From NCBI RefSeq assembly GCF_016482685.1, contig NZ_JACYHF010000001.1, positions 1 to 64,000 of the forward strand: DNA of 64,000 nucleotides, in the 5' to 3' direction. The DNA is from Streptomyces sp. DSM 110735. Lineage in GTDB: Bacteria > Actinomycetota > Actinomycetes > Streptomycetales > Streptomycetaceae. Shown here one piece after another: positions 1 through 6,871 of the stretch. The position numbers were made by a program, and so were the translations under genes. The notes below the pieces were generated by a model. It was given only the letters and a program-made list of their open reading frames with translations, was not told the DNA's origin and did not search any database. Position 1 is the first letter of the stretch; each line of letters begins with the position of its first letter.

Positions 1-141
1 CTCGTCGAAGCCATGAAGGTCGACAAGAAGTCCCGCGGCGACCTGCTCCGCTTCATCGTCCTGGACGGCCTCGCCCGACCCACCGTCCTGGAAGGACCCG
101 ACCCCGCCGTCCTCCTCGCCGCCTACAGTGCCGTCGCGTGA
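1..141 (+). CDS. aroB: 3-dehydroquinate synthase, C-terminal fragment
   Basis: The window opens inside this gene, so only the last 46 residues and the TGA stop are present. They read as the C-terminal end of 3-dehydroquinate synthase, the NAD- and metal-dependent cytoplasmic enzyme that makes 3-dehydroquinate from DAHP in step two of the shikimate pathway. The visible hallmarks are the basic stretch [10 protein letters not shown], then [12 protein letters not shown], and a closing [10 protein letters not shown]. Metal-binding and catalytic residues lie outside the window. Other sugar-phosphate cyclases share the fold but usually differ in this tail, so AroB proper is favoured. From memory, the housekeeping aroB of streptomycetes sits in an aroC-aroK-aroB group, so this copy, next to a tRNA and without those partners downstream, could be a second one. 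Confidence 0.8.
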   Translation, partial: LVEAMKVDKKSRGDLLRFIVLDGLARPTVLEGPDPAVLLAAYSAVA

Positions 142-164
142 CGCGCCGCATCCGAAGCAACACA

Positions 165-199
165 AAAGGTCAGGTCACAGAATCTGCGACCTGACCTTT
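165..199. terminator. Bidirectional terminator hairpin between aroB and tRNA-Thr
   Basis: A perfect 12-bp inverted repeat (165-176 paired with 188-199) encloses an 11-nt loop. The outer end of the stem is AAAGG/CCTTT, which gives short A and T tracts on both strands. It lies 24 bases after the aroB stop and just beyond the 3' end of the minus-strand tRNA, so it can end both transcripts. Confidence 0.75.
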
Positions 200-204
200 G
201 GCTG

Positions 205-278
205 AGCCGCTTTCGGGATTCGAACCCGAGACCTACGCATTACGAGTGCGTTGCTCTGGCCATCTGAGCTAAAGCGGC
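205..278 (-). tRNA. tRNA-Thr (anticodon CGT)
   Basis: The minus strand folds as a 74-nt cloverleaf: acceptor GCCGCTT/AAGCGGC, D arm GCTC/GAGC, anticodon stem ACGCA/TGCGT with loop CTCGTAA, and T arm TCGGG/CCCGA with TTCGAAT. The anticodon is CGT, reading the Thr codon ACG. The discriminator base is U, as expected for threonine tRNAs, and CCA is not encoded. A TAGACT hexamer on the minus strand at 317-322 is a possible -10 element. Confidence 0.95.
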
Positions 279-344
279 GTGCTGCGCGTGCACCGGGGTG
301 CGTGGCAACGTCGGTAAGTCTACACAGGTTCGAGGGGTGGTCGT

Positions 345-369
345 ACCGGCCCCCGGGGCGGGGGCCGGT
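345..369 (-). terminator. Terminator of the alpha/beta hydrolase gene
   Basis: A perfect 10-bp stem (345-354 with 360-369) and a 5-nt loop lie 13 bases after the minus-strand stop codon at 382. As is common in Streptomyces, there is no U tract. Confidence 0.6.
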
Positions 370-381
370 GGGGCGGGGAGG

Positions 382-2019
382 TCAGGTGCAGCGTTTGTTC
401 TGGGCGGGCGGGGTGCCCTTGAGGAGGTAGGTGTCGATCGCGGTGTCGATGCAGGTGCTGCCGCGGCCGTAGGCGGTGTGGCCGTCGCCCTCGTAGGTGA
501 GGAGGCGGCCCGAGGCGAGCTGGCGGGAGAGGGACTGGGCCCAGCGGTAGGGGGTGGCGGGGTCACGGGTGGTGCCGACGACCACGATCGGGGCGGCGCC
601 CTCGGCCTCGATGCGGTGCGGGGTGCCGGAGGCTTTGACCGGCCAGTAGGTGCAGTTCAGGGACGCCCAGGCGAGGCTCGTGCCGAAGACCGGGGACGCC
701 TTGCGGAACCGCGGGACGTCCTTCGCCACCTGGTCCGGACCGGAGAAGGCGGGCGGGAGGTCCAGGCAGTTCACGGCCGCGTTGGCCATCATCAGGTTGC
801 TGTAGTGACCCTTGGCGTCGCGCTCGTAGTAGATGTCGGCGAGCGCCAGCAGACCCGCGCCGTCGTGCTCGTCCATGGCCGACTTCAGCGCCTCGCGCAG
901 TTGCTCCCACAGCCCCTGGTCGTACATCGCCGCGACCACGCCGATGGTCGCCAGCGACTCGCCCAGCTCGCGGCCGTCCGCGTCGCCCGCCGGGAGGGGG
1001 TGGGCGTCGAGCTGGCGGAAGAACGACTGCAGGCGCTCTCCGACCTGGTCCGGGGTGTGGTCCTTGCTGTTCAGCGGGCAGTCCGCCTGCTTCACGCAGT
1101 CCCGGGAGAACGCCTGGAAAGCCGTCTCGAAGCCCGCCGTCTGGTCCAGGTTGACCTGGCGGGCGTCCAGGGAGGGGTCGATCGCGCCGTCCAGCACCAG
1201 GCGACCGGTGCGCTGCGGGAACAGCCCGGCGTAGGTCGCGCCGAGGAGCGTGCCGTACGAGGCGCCCACGTAGTTGAGCTTCTGGTCGCCGAGCAGGGCG
1301 CGCAGGATGTCCATGTCGCGGGCCGCCTCCACGGTGGAGACGTGCCGCAGCAGCCGCGCCGAGTGCGCGCCGCAGCTCTCCGCGAAGCCCTTGTCCGCCG
1401 CGACCAGCGCGTCCGTCTCCTTCGGGCTGTCGGGGGTCAGGTCCGTCTCGGTGAAGGCGTCCATCTGGCGGCCGTCGAGACACTCGACCGGATCGCTGCG
1501 GCCGACCCCGCGCGGGTCCATGCCGACCATGTCGTACCGGGCGCGTACCTCGGCCGGATAGCCGAGCGCCGCGTACTGCTGGAGGTAGTCGATCGCCGAG
1601 CCGCCCGGACCGCCCGGGTTCACCAGCAGGGAGCCGAGCGGCTTCGCCTTGCCGGTGGCCTTCTTGCGGACGACGGAGAGCTTGACGTCGCCGGAGGAGG
1701 GCTTGTCGTAGTCGAGCGGCGCCTTGAAGGTCGCGCACTGGAACCCGGCGGCGCCGCACGCGCGCCAGCTCAGCCGCTGGGAGTAGTACGGCGCGAGCGC
1801 GGCCGGGGTCGCCTTCGGCAACGGGGGCAGCACCGCGCCCTGGACCGTCCCGGCGGCCGAGGCGTCGGTCGGGCCGGTGGCCGAGCAGGCGGTCAGCGGC
1901 AGCGCGGCAGCCACGAGGAGAGCCGCGGTGGCGCGGGCACGGGTGCCGACGGTGCGGGGCGCGCGCGGCCCCGGGGACAGCGTCCGGGAGAACCGGCGCG
2001 GAGAAGGCTCGGTCTGCAT
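382..2019 (-). CDS. Secreted alpha/beta-hydrolase lipoprotein (tripeptidyl-aminopeptidase type)
   Basis: This 545-residue protein belongs to the exported alpha/beta-hydrolase peptidases (the S33/TAP family), which cleave short peptides or esters outside the cell. An Arg-rich start, a hydrophobic run (ALLVAAALPL) and the lipobox LTAC near residue 45 indicate lipoprotein export. The nucleophile elbow GASYG sits near residue 250. The C-terminal TAP-like domain supplies the acid in TTRDPATPY and the histidine in GDGHTAYGR, so the triad Ser-Asp-His is complete. Cysteines along the chain, including the third-last residue, suggest disulfides. The gene is monocistronic, with its own terminator and a 160-bp gap upstream that carries duplicated palindromes. 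The exact substrate cannot be inferred. Confidence 0.87.
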   Translation of the reverse strand: MQTEPSPRRFSRTLSPGPRAPRTVGTRARATAALLVAAALPLTACSATGPTDASAAGTVQGAVLPPLPKATPAALAPYYSQRLSWRACGAAGFQCATFKAPLDYDKPSSGDVKLSVVRKKATGKAKPLGSLLVNPGGPGGSAIDYLQQYAALGYPAEVRARYDMVGMDPRGVGRSDPVECLDGRQMDAFTETDLTPDSPKETDALVAADKGFAESCGAHSARLLRHVSTVEAARDMDILRALLGDQKLNYVGASYGTLLGATYAGLFPQRTGRLVLDGAIDPSLDARQVNLDQTAGFETAFQAFSRDCVKQADCPLNSKDHTPDQVGERLQSFFRQLDAHPLPAGDADGRELGESLATIGVVAAMYDQGLWEQLREALKSAMDEHDGAGLLALADIYYERDAKGHYSNLMMANAAVNCLDLPPAFSGPDQVAKDVPRFRKASPVFGTSLAWASLNCTYWPVKASGTPHRIEAEGAAPIVVVGTTRDPATPYRWAQSLSRQLASGRLLTYEGDGHTAYGRGSTCIDTAIDTYLLKGTPPAQNKRCT

Positions 2020-2067
2020 CAGGCGAGCGTAACCCTGCGCGATGGCGTGGACACGTTGGGTGCCGCG

Positions 2068-2177
2068 CGTGCCTCGTACGAGGGACGGCGTCGTCCGGCG
2101 GTCACCACCCGCCGCGCGCCCCCGTCCATGCGTGCCTCGTACGAGGGACGGCGCCCATCGCCCGCCGCGCGCCCCCG
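2068..2177. repeat. Imperfect tandem duplication carrying two identical 12-bp palindromes
   Basis: The gap upstream of the hydrolase start (2019, minus) and just past the delta' gene end contains a duplicated block. A 23-bp unit occurs at 2068-2090 and 2131-2153, and a 17-bp C-rich unit at 2108-2124 and 2161-2177. Each 23-bp unit contains the perfect palindrome CCTCGTACGAGG (2072-2083 and 2135-2146). The palindromes are exactly 63 bp apart, six helical turns, and start about 53 and 116 bases upstream of the hydrolase ATG. Two operators for a repressor are a reasonable reading; no binding protein is known to me. Confidence 0.6.
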
Positions 2178-2179
2178 GC

Positions 2180-3385
2180 TCACCCCGCCCGCAGCGCCAT
2201 CGTCATCGCCTCGACCGCCAGCAGCGGAGCCACGTTGCGGTCCAGCGCCTCACGGCACGCGGCGATCGCCTCGATGCGGCGCAGGGTGGACTCCGGGGAG
2301 CTGGAGCGGGCGATGCGGTCGAGCGCGTCCTCGGCGTCGGTGTTGGCCAGCGCGATGCGGGAGCCGAGCTGGAGGGCGAGGACGTCGCGGTAGAAGCCGG
2401 TGAGGTCGCCGAGGGCCACGTCGAGGCTGTCGCGCTGGGTACGGGTCCTGCGGCGCTTCTGCATGTCCTCCAGGTCCTTCATCACGCCCGCCGTGCCGCG
2501 CGGCAGCCGTCCGCCCTGGACCGCGCCGAGCGCCGCCTTCAGCTCCTCGGACTCCTTGCCGTCCATCTCCTCGGCCAGTTGCTTGGCGTCCTCGGCGGCG
2601 GCGTCGACCAGCTCCTGGGCTGCCTTGAGGCAGGCGCCGACCTCGCTCAGGCGCAGCGGCAGCTTGAGCACGGCGGCACGGCGCTCGCGGGCCGCCGGGT
2701 CGGTGGCCAGGCGGCGGGCGCGGTCGACGTGCCCCTGGGTGGCGCGCGCGGCGGACGCGGCGACCTCGGGCTCGATGCCGTCGCGGCGCACCAGCATGTC
2801 GGCGACGGCGTCCACGGGGGGCGTGCGCAGGTTCAGGTGGCGGCAGCGGGAGCGGATCGTGGGGAGCACGTCCTCGATGGAGGGCGCGCACAGCAGCCAC
2901 ACCGTGCGCGGGGCGGGCTCCTCGACCGCCTTGAGGACGGCGTTGGCCGACTTCTCGTTCAGCCGCTCGGCGTCCTCCACGAGGATGATCTGCCAGCGGC
3001 CGTTCGCCGGGGCGGTGAAGGACTTGCGGACCGTGTCGCGCATGTCCCTGACCAGGATCTCCGCGCCCACGGCGGCGACCGAGGTGACGTCCGCGTGGGT
3101 GCCGAGCAGCGCGGTGTGGCAGCCGTCGCAGAAGCCGCAGCCGGGCACGCCGCCCAGGGCGCGGTCCGGGCTCACGCACTGGAGGGCGGCGGCGAAGGCG
3201 CGCGCCGCCTGGTTGCGTCCCGCGCCGGGCGGACCCGTGAACAGCCAGGCGTGGGTCATCCGCGACGACTCCGGCGGCGGCTCGGAGGCGGAGGCGGCCG
3301 TGACGAGCGCGTCGGCGTCCCGCGCGGCGCCTTCCAGCACCGCGCCGACCTTCTCCTGCCCGACGAGGTCGTCCCATACGGTCAT
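2180..3385 (-). CDS. holB: DNA polymerase III delta' subunit (clamp loader)
   Basis: This 401-residue AAA+ protein is the delta' subunit of the clamp loader, which opens and loads the sliding clamp at the replication fork. It begins VWDDLVGQEKV, has a P-loop-like GPPGAGRNQAA near residue 50 in which the usual Lys-Ser/Thr is replaced by Arg-Asn, and a four-Cys cluster around CGFCDGCH. The sensor region reads RTVWLLCAPS. A degenerate P-loop is normal for delta', a non-hydrolysing stator. It lies 182 bp downstream of the thymidylate kinase fusion on the same strand, the familiar tmk-holB pairing, but a strong terminator separates the two here, so it probably has its own promoter. Confidence 0.92.
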   Translation of the reverse strand: MTVWDDLVGQEKVGAVLEGAARDADALVTAASASEPPPESSRMTHAWLFTGPPGAGRNQAARAFAAALQCVSPDRALGGVPGCGFCDGCHTALLGTHADVTSVAAVGAEILVRDMRDTVRKSFTAPANGRWQIILVEDAERLNEKSANAVLKAVEEPAPRTVWLLCAPSIEDVLPTIRSRCRHLNLRTPPVDAVADMLVRRDGIEPEVAASAARATQGHVDRARRLATDPAARERRAAVLKLPLRLSEVGACLKAAQELVDAAAEDAKQLAEEMDGKESEELKAALGAVQGGRLPRGTAGVMKDLEDMQKRRRTRTQRDSLDVALGDLTGFYRDVLALQLGSRIALANTDAEDALDRIARSSSPESTLRRIEAIAACREALDRNVAPLLAVEAMTMALRAG

Positions 3386-3513
3386 GGGTCACGCCGCCCT
3401 TCCGTCACACCGCGCACCGTCACACCGCGCACGTCGCACCGCGCGGATCCGCCTCCATTGTGCGGGGGAGCACCGACAACGCCGAAAACGGGCATCCGGC
3501 GAGCACGTGAAAA

Positions 3514-3556
3514 GGCGGCGCCCCCGGAGCCGTACCCGTGCTCCGGGGGCGCCGCC
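3514..3556 (-). terminator. Strong terminator downstream of the tmk fusion gene
   Basis: A perfect 17-bp GC-rich stem (3514-3530 with 3540-3556) has a 9-nt loop and, on the minus strand, is followed by TTT. It starts 12 bases past the fusion gene's stop and should uncouple holB from it. Confidence 0.85.
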
Positions 3557-3567
3557 TCAGCCAGTGC

Positions 3568-6500
3568 TCAGCGGCGCCGGTTACGGCCCCGCCTGCCCTC
3601 GTCCTCGTCACGCGCGCCGTACTCACGCTCGTCGTACGAGCCGAGCAGTTCGTCCGCCAGCGACGGCAGGTCGTCCAGCGGGGTCTCCTCGGCCCAGTCG
3701 GGGCGCGGGCGGCCGTCGGCGCCGAGCTGGGGCATCTCGCGGGTGCTGTCGTCGGCGCCGGACCGCGCGTCGCGGAAGGCGCCGGACGGCACCTGGGGCA
3801 GCACGGCGGTCTCGTCCGTGGCGCCCGCCGGGGGACGCGGCACCTCGGCGGTGACCTCGGACTCGCGGCGCTCGTCGCGCACCGGGGGCAGCACCGCCGT
3901 GCGGTCGGCGTCCGGGTCGACGACCGGGGTCGGGACCGTCTCGTCGACCGCGCGGGGCGCGGAGCGCGGCGCGTCGTCCTTGTTCAGCGAGATGACGGGC
4001 GTCGGCATGGTCGTCGCCTCCGGGGGCGTGGACCGGTCCGCCGACTGCGGGGCGCCCCGGCGGCGGGCCGCCTCCTGGGCTGCCGCGGCCGCCTCGGCGG
4101 CGTGCCGACGGGCCTCCTCGGCGCGCAGCAGAGCCTCCTCCGCCTTGCGCTGCTTCTCCAGGCGCAGAGCCTCGGCCTCGGCGCGCAGCCGCGCCTCCTC
4201 CTCCGCCTCGCGGCGGCGGCGCTCCTCGTCCGCCCTGCGGCGCGCCTCCTCGGCGGCGCGGGCCTTCTCCTCGGCGAGCAGCCGCTGCCGCTCCTCCTCG
4301 GCGCGCCGGTGAGCCTCCTCAGCCCGGCGCCTGGCCTCCTCCGCCTGGCGCTCCGCCTCGCGGCGCTGCGCCTCCTCCAGCTCGCGCCGCTTGCGCTCCT
4401 CCTCCTCGGCGCGCAGCCGGGCCAGCGTCTCCTGGCGCTCGCGCTCGACGCGCTCCTCCTCGGCCTTGCGCGCCGCCTCTTCCTCGGCCTTGCGGCGCGC
4501 GTCCTCCTCAGCCTTCTTGCGTGCCTCCTCCTGCGCCTTGATCTCGGCCTCGGAGAGCGGGAGGACGACGTCGAGCCGGTGCCGGATCACGGTGGTGACG
4601 GACTCGGGCTCCTGCCCCGCGTCCACGACCAGATAGCGGCCGGGGTCGGCGGCGGCGAGGGTGAGGAAGCCGGAGCGCACGCGCGCGTGGAACTCGGCGG
4701 GCTCCGACTCCAGGCGGTCGGGCGCCTCGGTGAACCGCTCGCGGGCGGTCTCCGGCGGCACGTCGAGCAGCACGGTCAGATGCGGGACCAGACCATGGGT
4801 GGCCCAGCGGTTGATGCGGGCGATCTCGGTCGGGGAGAGGTCGCGCCCGGCGCCCTGGTAGGCGACGGACGAGTCGATGTACCGGTCCGAGATGACGACG
4901 GCGCCGCGCTCCAGGGCGGGGCGTACGACGGTGTCCACGTGCTCGGCGCGGTCCGCCGCGTAGAGCAGCGCCTCCGCGCGGTGGGACAGCCCCGCCGAGG
5001 ACACGTCGAGCAGGATCGAGCGCAGCCGCTTGCCGACCGGCGTGGCGCCCGGCTCGCGGGTGAGGACGACCTCGTGTCCCTTGCCGCGGATCCACTCGGC
5101 GAGCGCCTCGGCCTGGGTGGACTTGCCGGCGCCGTCGCCGCCCTCCAGGGCGATGAAGAATCCGTTCGCCGCGGGGGCGGTCACCGGGTCGTCCCCGCCG
5201 AGCAGGGCGTCCTTGAGGTCCTGGCGCAGCGGGATGCCGGAGCGGTCGTCGACCTTGGCGAGGACGAGGACGGCGATCGGCAGCAGCAGCGCGCCGACCA
5301 GCATGAGGGTGAACGAGGCGCCGCCGTGCGCGAAGACGAAGCGACCGCTCTCCAGCCGGTGGCGGCCGATGAGCCCGGCGACCACGGGGGCGATCAGGAC
5401 GCCGAGCGCCATGAAGACGCGGACCACCGCGTGCAGGTGCTCGGTGATGCGCGCCCGGCGGGATTCCTCGGTCTCCTGGTCGAGCAGCGCGTGCCCGGTG
5501 TTCGCGGACACGCCCGCGGCGACACCGGCGAGGGTGACCAGGAGCAGCACCGTGGTGACGTCCGGGACGAGCCCTGCGGCCAGCAGGGCGATGCCGGTGA
5601 CCGCTATGGCCAGCGCGAGGAACCTGCGGCGCGAGAGCGAGGACAGCAGCGCGGGCGCGCTGCGGATGCCGACGCCGACGCCACCGGTCAGACCGAGCAC
5701 AAGGAGGCCGTAGAGCACCGGACCGCCGCCCAGGTCGGTGGCGTGCAGCACGCACACGGAGACGGCGGCGGCGATGGCACCGGCGACGGCGGCGCAGGCG
5801 ATGACGAGCGGCAGGACGGCGCCGGTACGGCCCTTGTCCACACCGGCGGCGCTGCGCGGGCGGCGCAGCCCCTCCAGCGGCGACCGCGGGCGCGGGGTGC
5901 GCGTGCCGGGCAGCTTCAGGGCGCTGAGCACGGACAGGGAGGCGGCGAACAGTCCGGCCGCGACGTACGACGCGAGGGCCGCGTGGTGCTGGTCGAACCA
6001 GGTGATGCCGGTGGCAAGGAGGTTGTTGAACAGGGAGGCGACGACCAGCGCGGCGGCCGCCAGCGGGACGGCGAGGAAGCCGGTGCGCAGCGCGAGGCGG
6101 CGCAGGGCGTCCAGGTGGTCCGGCAGCGGGCGCACGGTCGCGCCCTCGGGCGGCGGGGCGGGCAGCAGACCGGGCGCCGCGCTCTCGCGGCACACCGTCC
6201 ACAGCCGCTCGGCCACACCGGTGACGAAGGCGGTGACGAGCAGGACGGCGAGCGCGTTGTCCGGTGTCCAGTCGATCCACAGGGGCGCGACGAGCAGCAG
6301 CGCGGCACGCACGCCGTCGGCGCCGACCATGGTCCAGCGCCGGTCCAGCGGGCCGTCCGGCGCGGTCAGGGTGCTCATCGGGCCGAGCAGGACGGCGCCG
6401 AAGAGCAGGGTGGCCAGCACGCGCACCGCGAAGACGACCGCGACGGCGAAGGCCACGCCCCGGTACCCCCCGCCGAAGGCGCCCTGCGACACCGCCGCCT

Positions 6501-6687
6501 GGAGGACGAGGAGGACCAGCACGAGCAGGGCCAGGGCGTCGCCCGTACCGCTCACGAGGTGTGCGCCGCACAGGCGTCGCAGGTCCGGTCGGCGCAGCAG
6601 GGAACGGACGGCGCGTTCGCGGGAATCCGCGACCAGTGCGTCGTCCGGTGCTGGGGTGGGGGCCGTTGGCTGCTCGGCTCGCGTCAT
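3568..6687 (-). CDS. tmk: Membrane transporter-like domain fused to thymidylate kinase and a long coiled coil
   Basis: This 1039-residue protein joins three parts. Residues about 30-490 form a hydrophobic, MFS-like domain with roughly ten to twelve membrane segments. Residues about 505-710 are a thymidylate kinase (dTMP to dTDP) with Walker A GGDGAGKST near 512, the TREPGATPVG loop and DRYIDSSVAYQGAGR. Residues about 710-880 are an uninterrupted Glu/Arg/Ala/Lys-rich coiled coil of RRKAEEE-type repeats, followed by a 160-residue acidic, Pro/Asp-rich tail ending in GRNRRR. A free-standing thymidylate kinase is about 210 residues. The kinase part appears intact and no other tmk is seen in the window, so it is probably the essential enzyme, held at the membrane. 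Terminators flank the gene. The transported substrate, if any, is unknown. Confidence 0.88.
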   Translation of the reverse strand: MTRAEQPTAPTPAPDDALVADSRERAVRSLLRRPDLRRLCGAHLVSGTGDALALLVLVLLVLQAAVSQGAFGGGYRGVAFAVAVVFAVRVLATLLFGAVLLGPMSTLTAPDGPLDRRWTMVGADGVRAALLLVAPLWIDWTPDNALAVLLVTAFVTGVAERLWTVCRESAAPGLLPAPPPEGATVRPLPDHLDALRRLALRTGFLAVPLAAAALVVASLFNNLLATGITWFDQHHAALASYVAAGLFAASLSVLSALKLPGTRTPRPRSPLEGLRRPRSAAGVDKGRTGAVLPLVIACAAVAGAIAAAVSVCVLHATDLGGGPVLYGLLVLGLTGGVGVGIRSAPALLSSLSRRRFLALAIAVTGIALLAAGLVPDVTTVLLLVTLAGVAAGVSANTGHALLDQETEESRRARITEHLHAVVRVFMALGVLIAPVVAGLIGRHRLESGRFVFAHGGASFTLMLVGALLLPIAVLVLAKVDDRSGIPLRQDLKDALLGGDDPVTAPAANGFFIALEGGDGAGKSTQAEALAEWIRGKGHEVVLTREPGATPVGKRLRSILLDVSSAGLSHRAEALLYAADRAEHVDTVVRPALERGAVVISDRYIDSSVAYQGAGRDLSPTEIARINRWATHGLVPHLTVLLDVPPETARERFTEAPDRLESEPAEFHARVRSGFLTLAAADPGRYLVVDAGQEPESVTTVIRHRLDVVLPLSEAEIKAQEEARKKAEEDARRKAEEEAARKAEEERVERERQETLARLRAEEEERKRRELEEAQRREAERQAEEARRRAEEAHRRAEEERQRLLAEEKARAAEEARRRADEERRRREAEEEARLRAEAEALRLEKQRKAEEALLRAEEARRHAAEAAAAAQEAARRRGAPQSADRSTPPEATTMPTPVISLNKDDAPRSAPRAVDETVPTPVVDPDADRTAVLPPVRDERRESEVTAEVPRPPAGATDETAVLPQVPSGAFRDARSGADDSTREMPQLGADGRPRPDWAEETPLDDLPSLADELLGSYDEREYGARDEDEGRRGRNRRR

Positions 6688-6788
6688 GCGTTCAGCCTAT
6701 CCGCAGCCGCTGACACCCATGCCCTCCTTGCCCCCTCGGTCCCGCTCTGCCCCGGACGTACACCGGGTGCTCACATCCCGGCGACACG

Positions 6789-6829
6789 CCGACGCCCCGG
6801 CACCGCGCGTGGCGGTACCGGGGCGTCGG
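6789..6829 (-). terminator. Terminator of topA
   Basis: An inverted repeat of 12 bp (6789-6800 with 6818-6829) continues inward as ACCGC/GCGGT with small mismatches. It lies 43 bases past the topA stop. Confidence 0.8.
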
Positions 6830-6871
6830 GGGAAGTGTCCCGAAGGCGCGTACGGGAGGAGTCCCGCGGGC

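Noticed and set aside
298..2403. Very long plus-strand open frames opposite the hydrolase, holB, tmk and topA genes (298-9784)
   Set aside because: They are antisense shadows caused by high G+C at codon positions. Their products are Arg/Gly/Ala/Val-rich with no motifs, and they run through terminators.
4050..4560. Periodic repeats of about 21 bases
   Set aside because: They encode the Glu/Arg/Ala heptads of the coiled coil in the tmk fusion.
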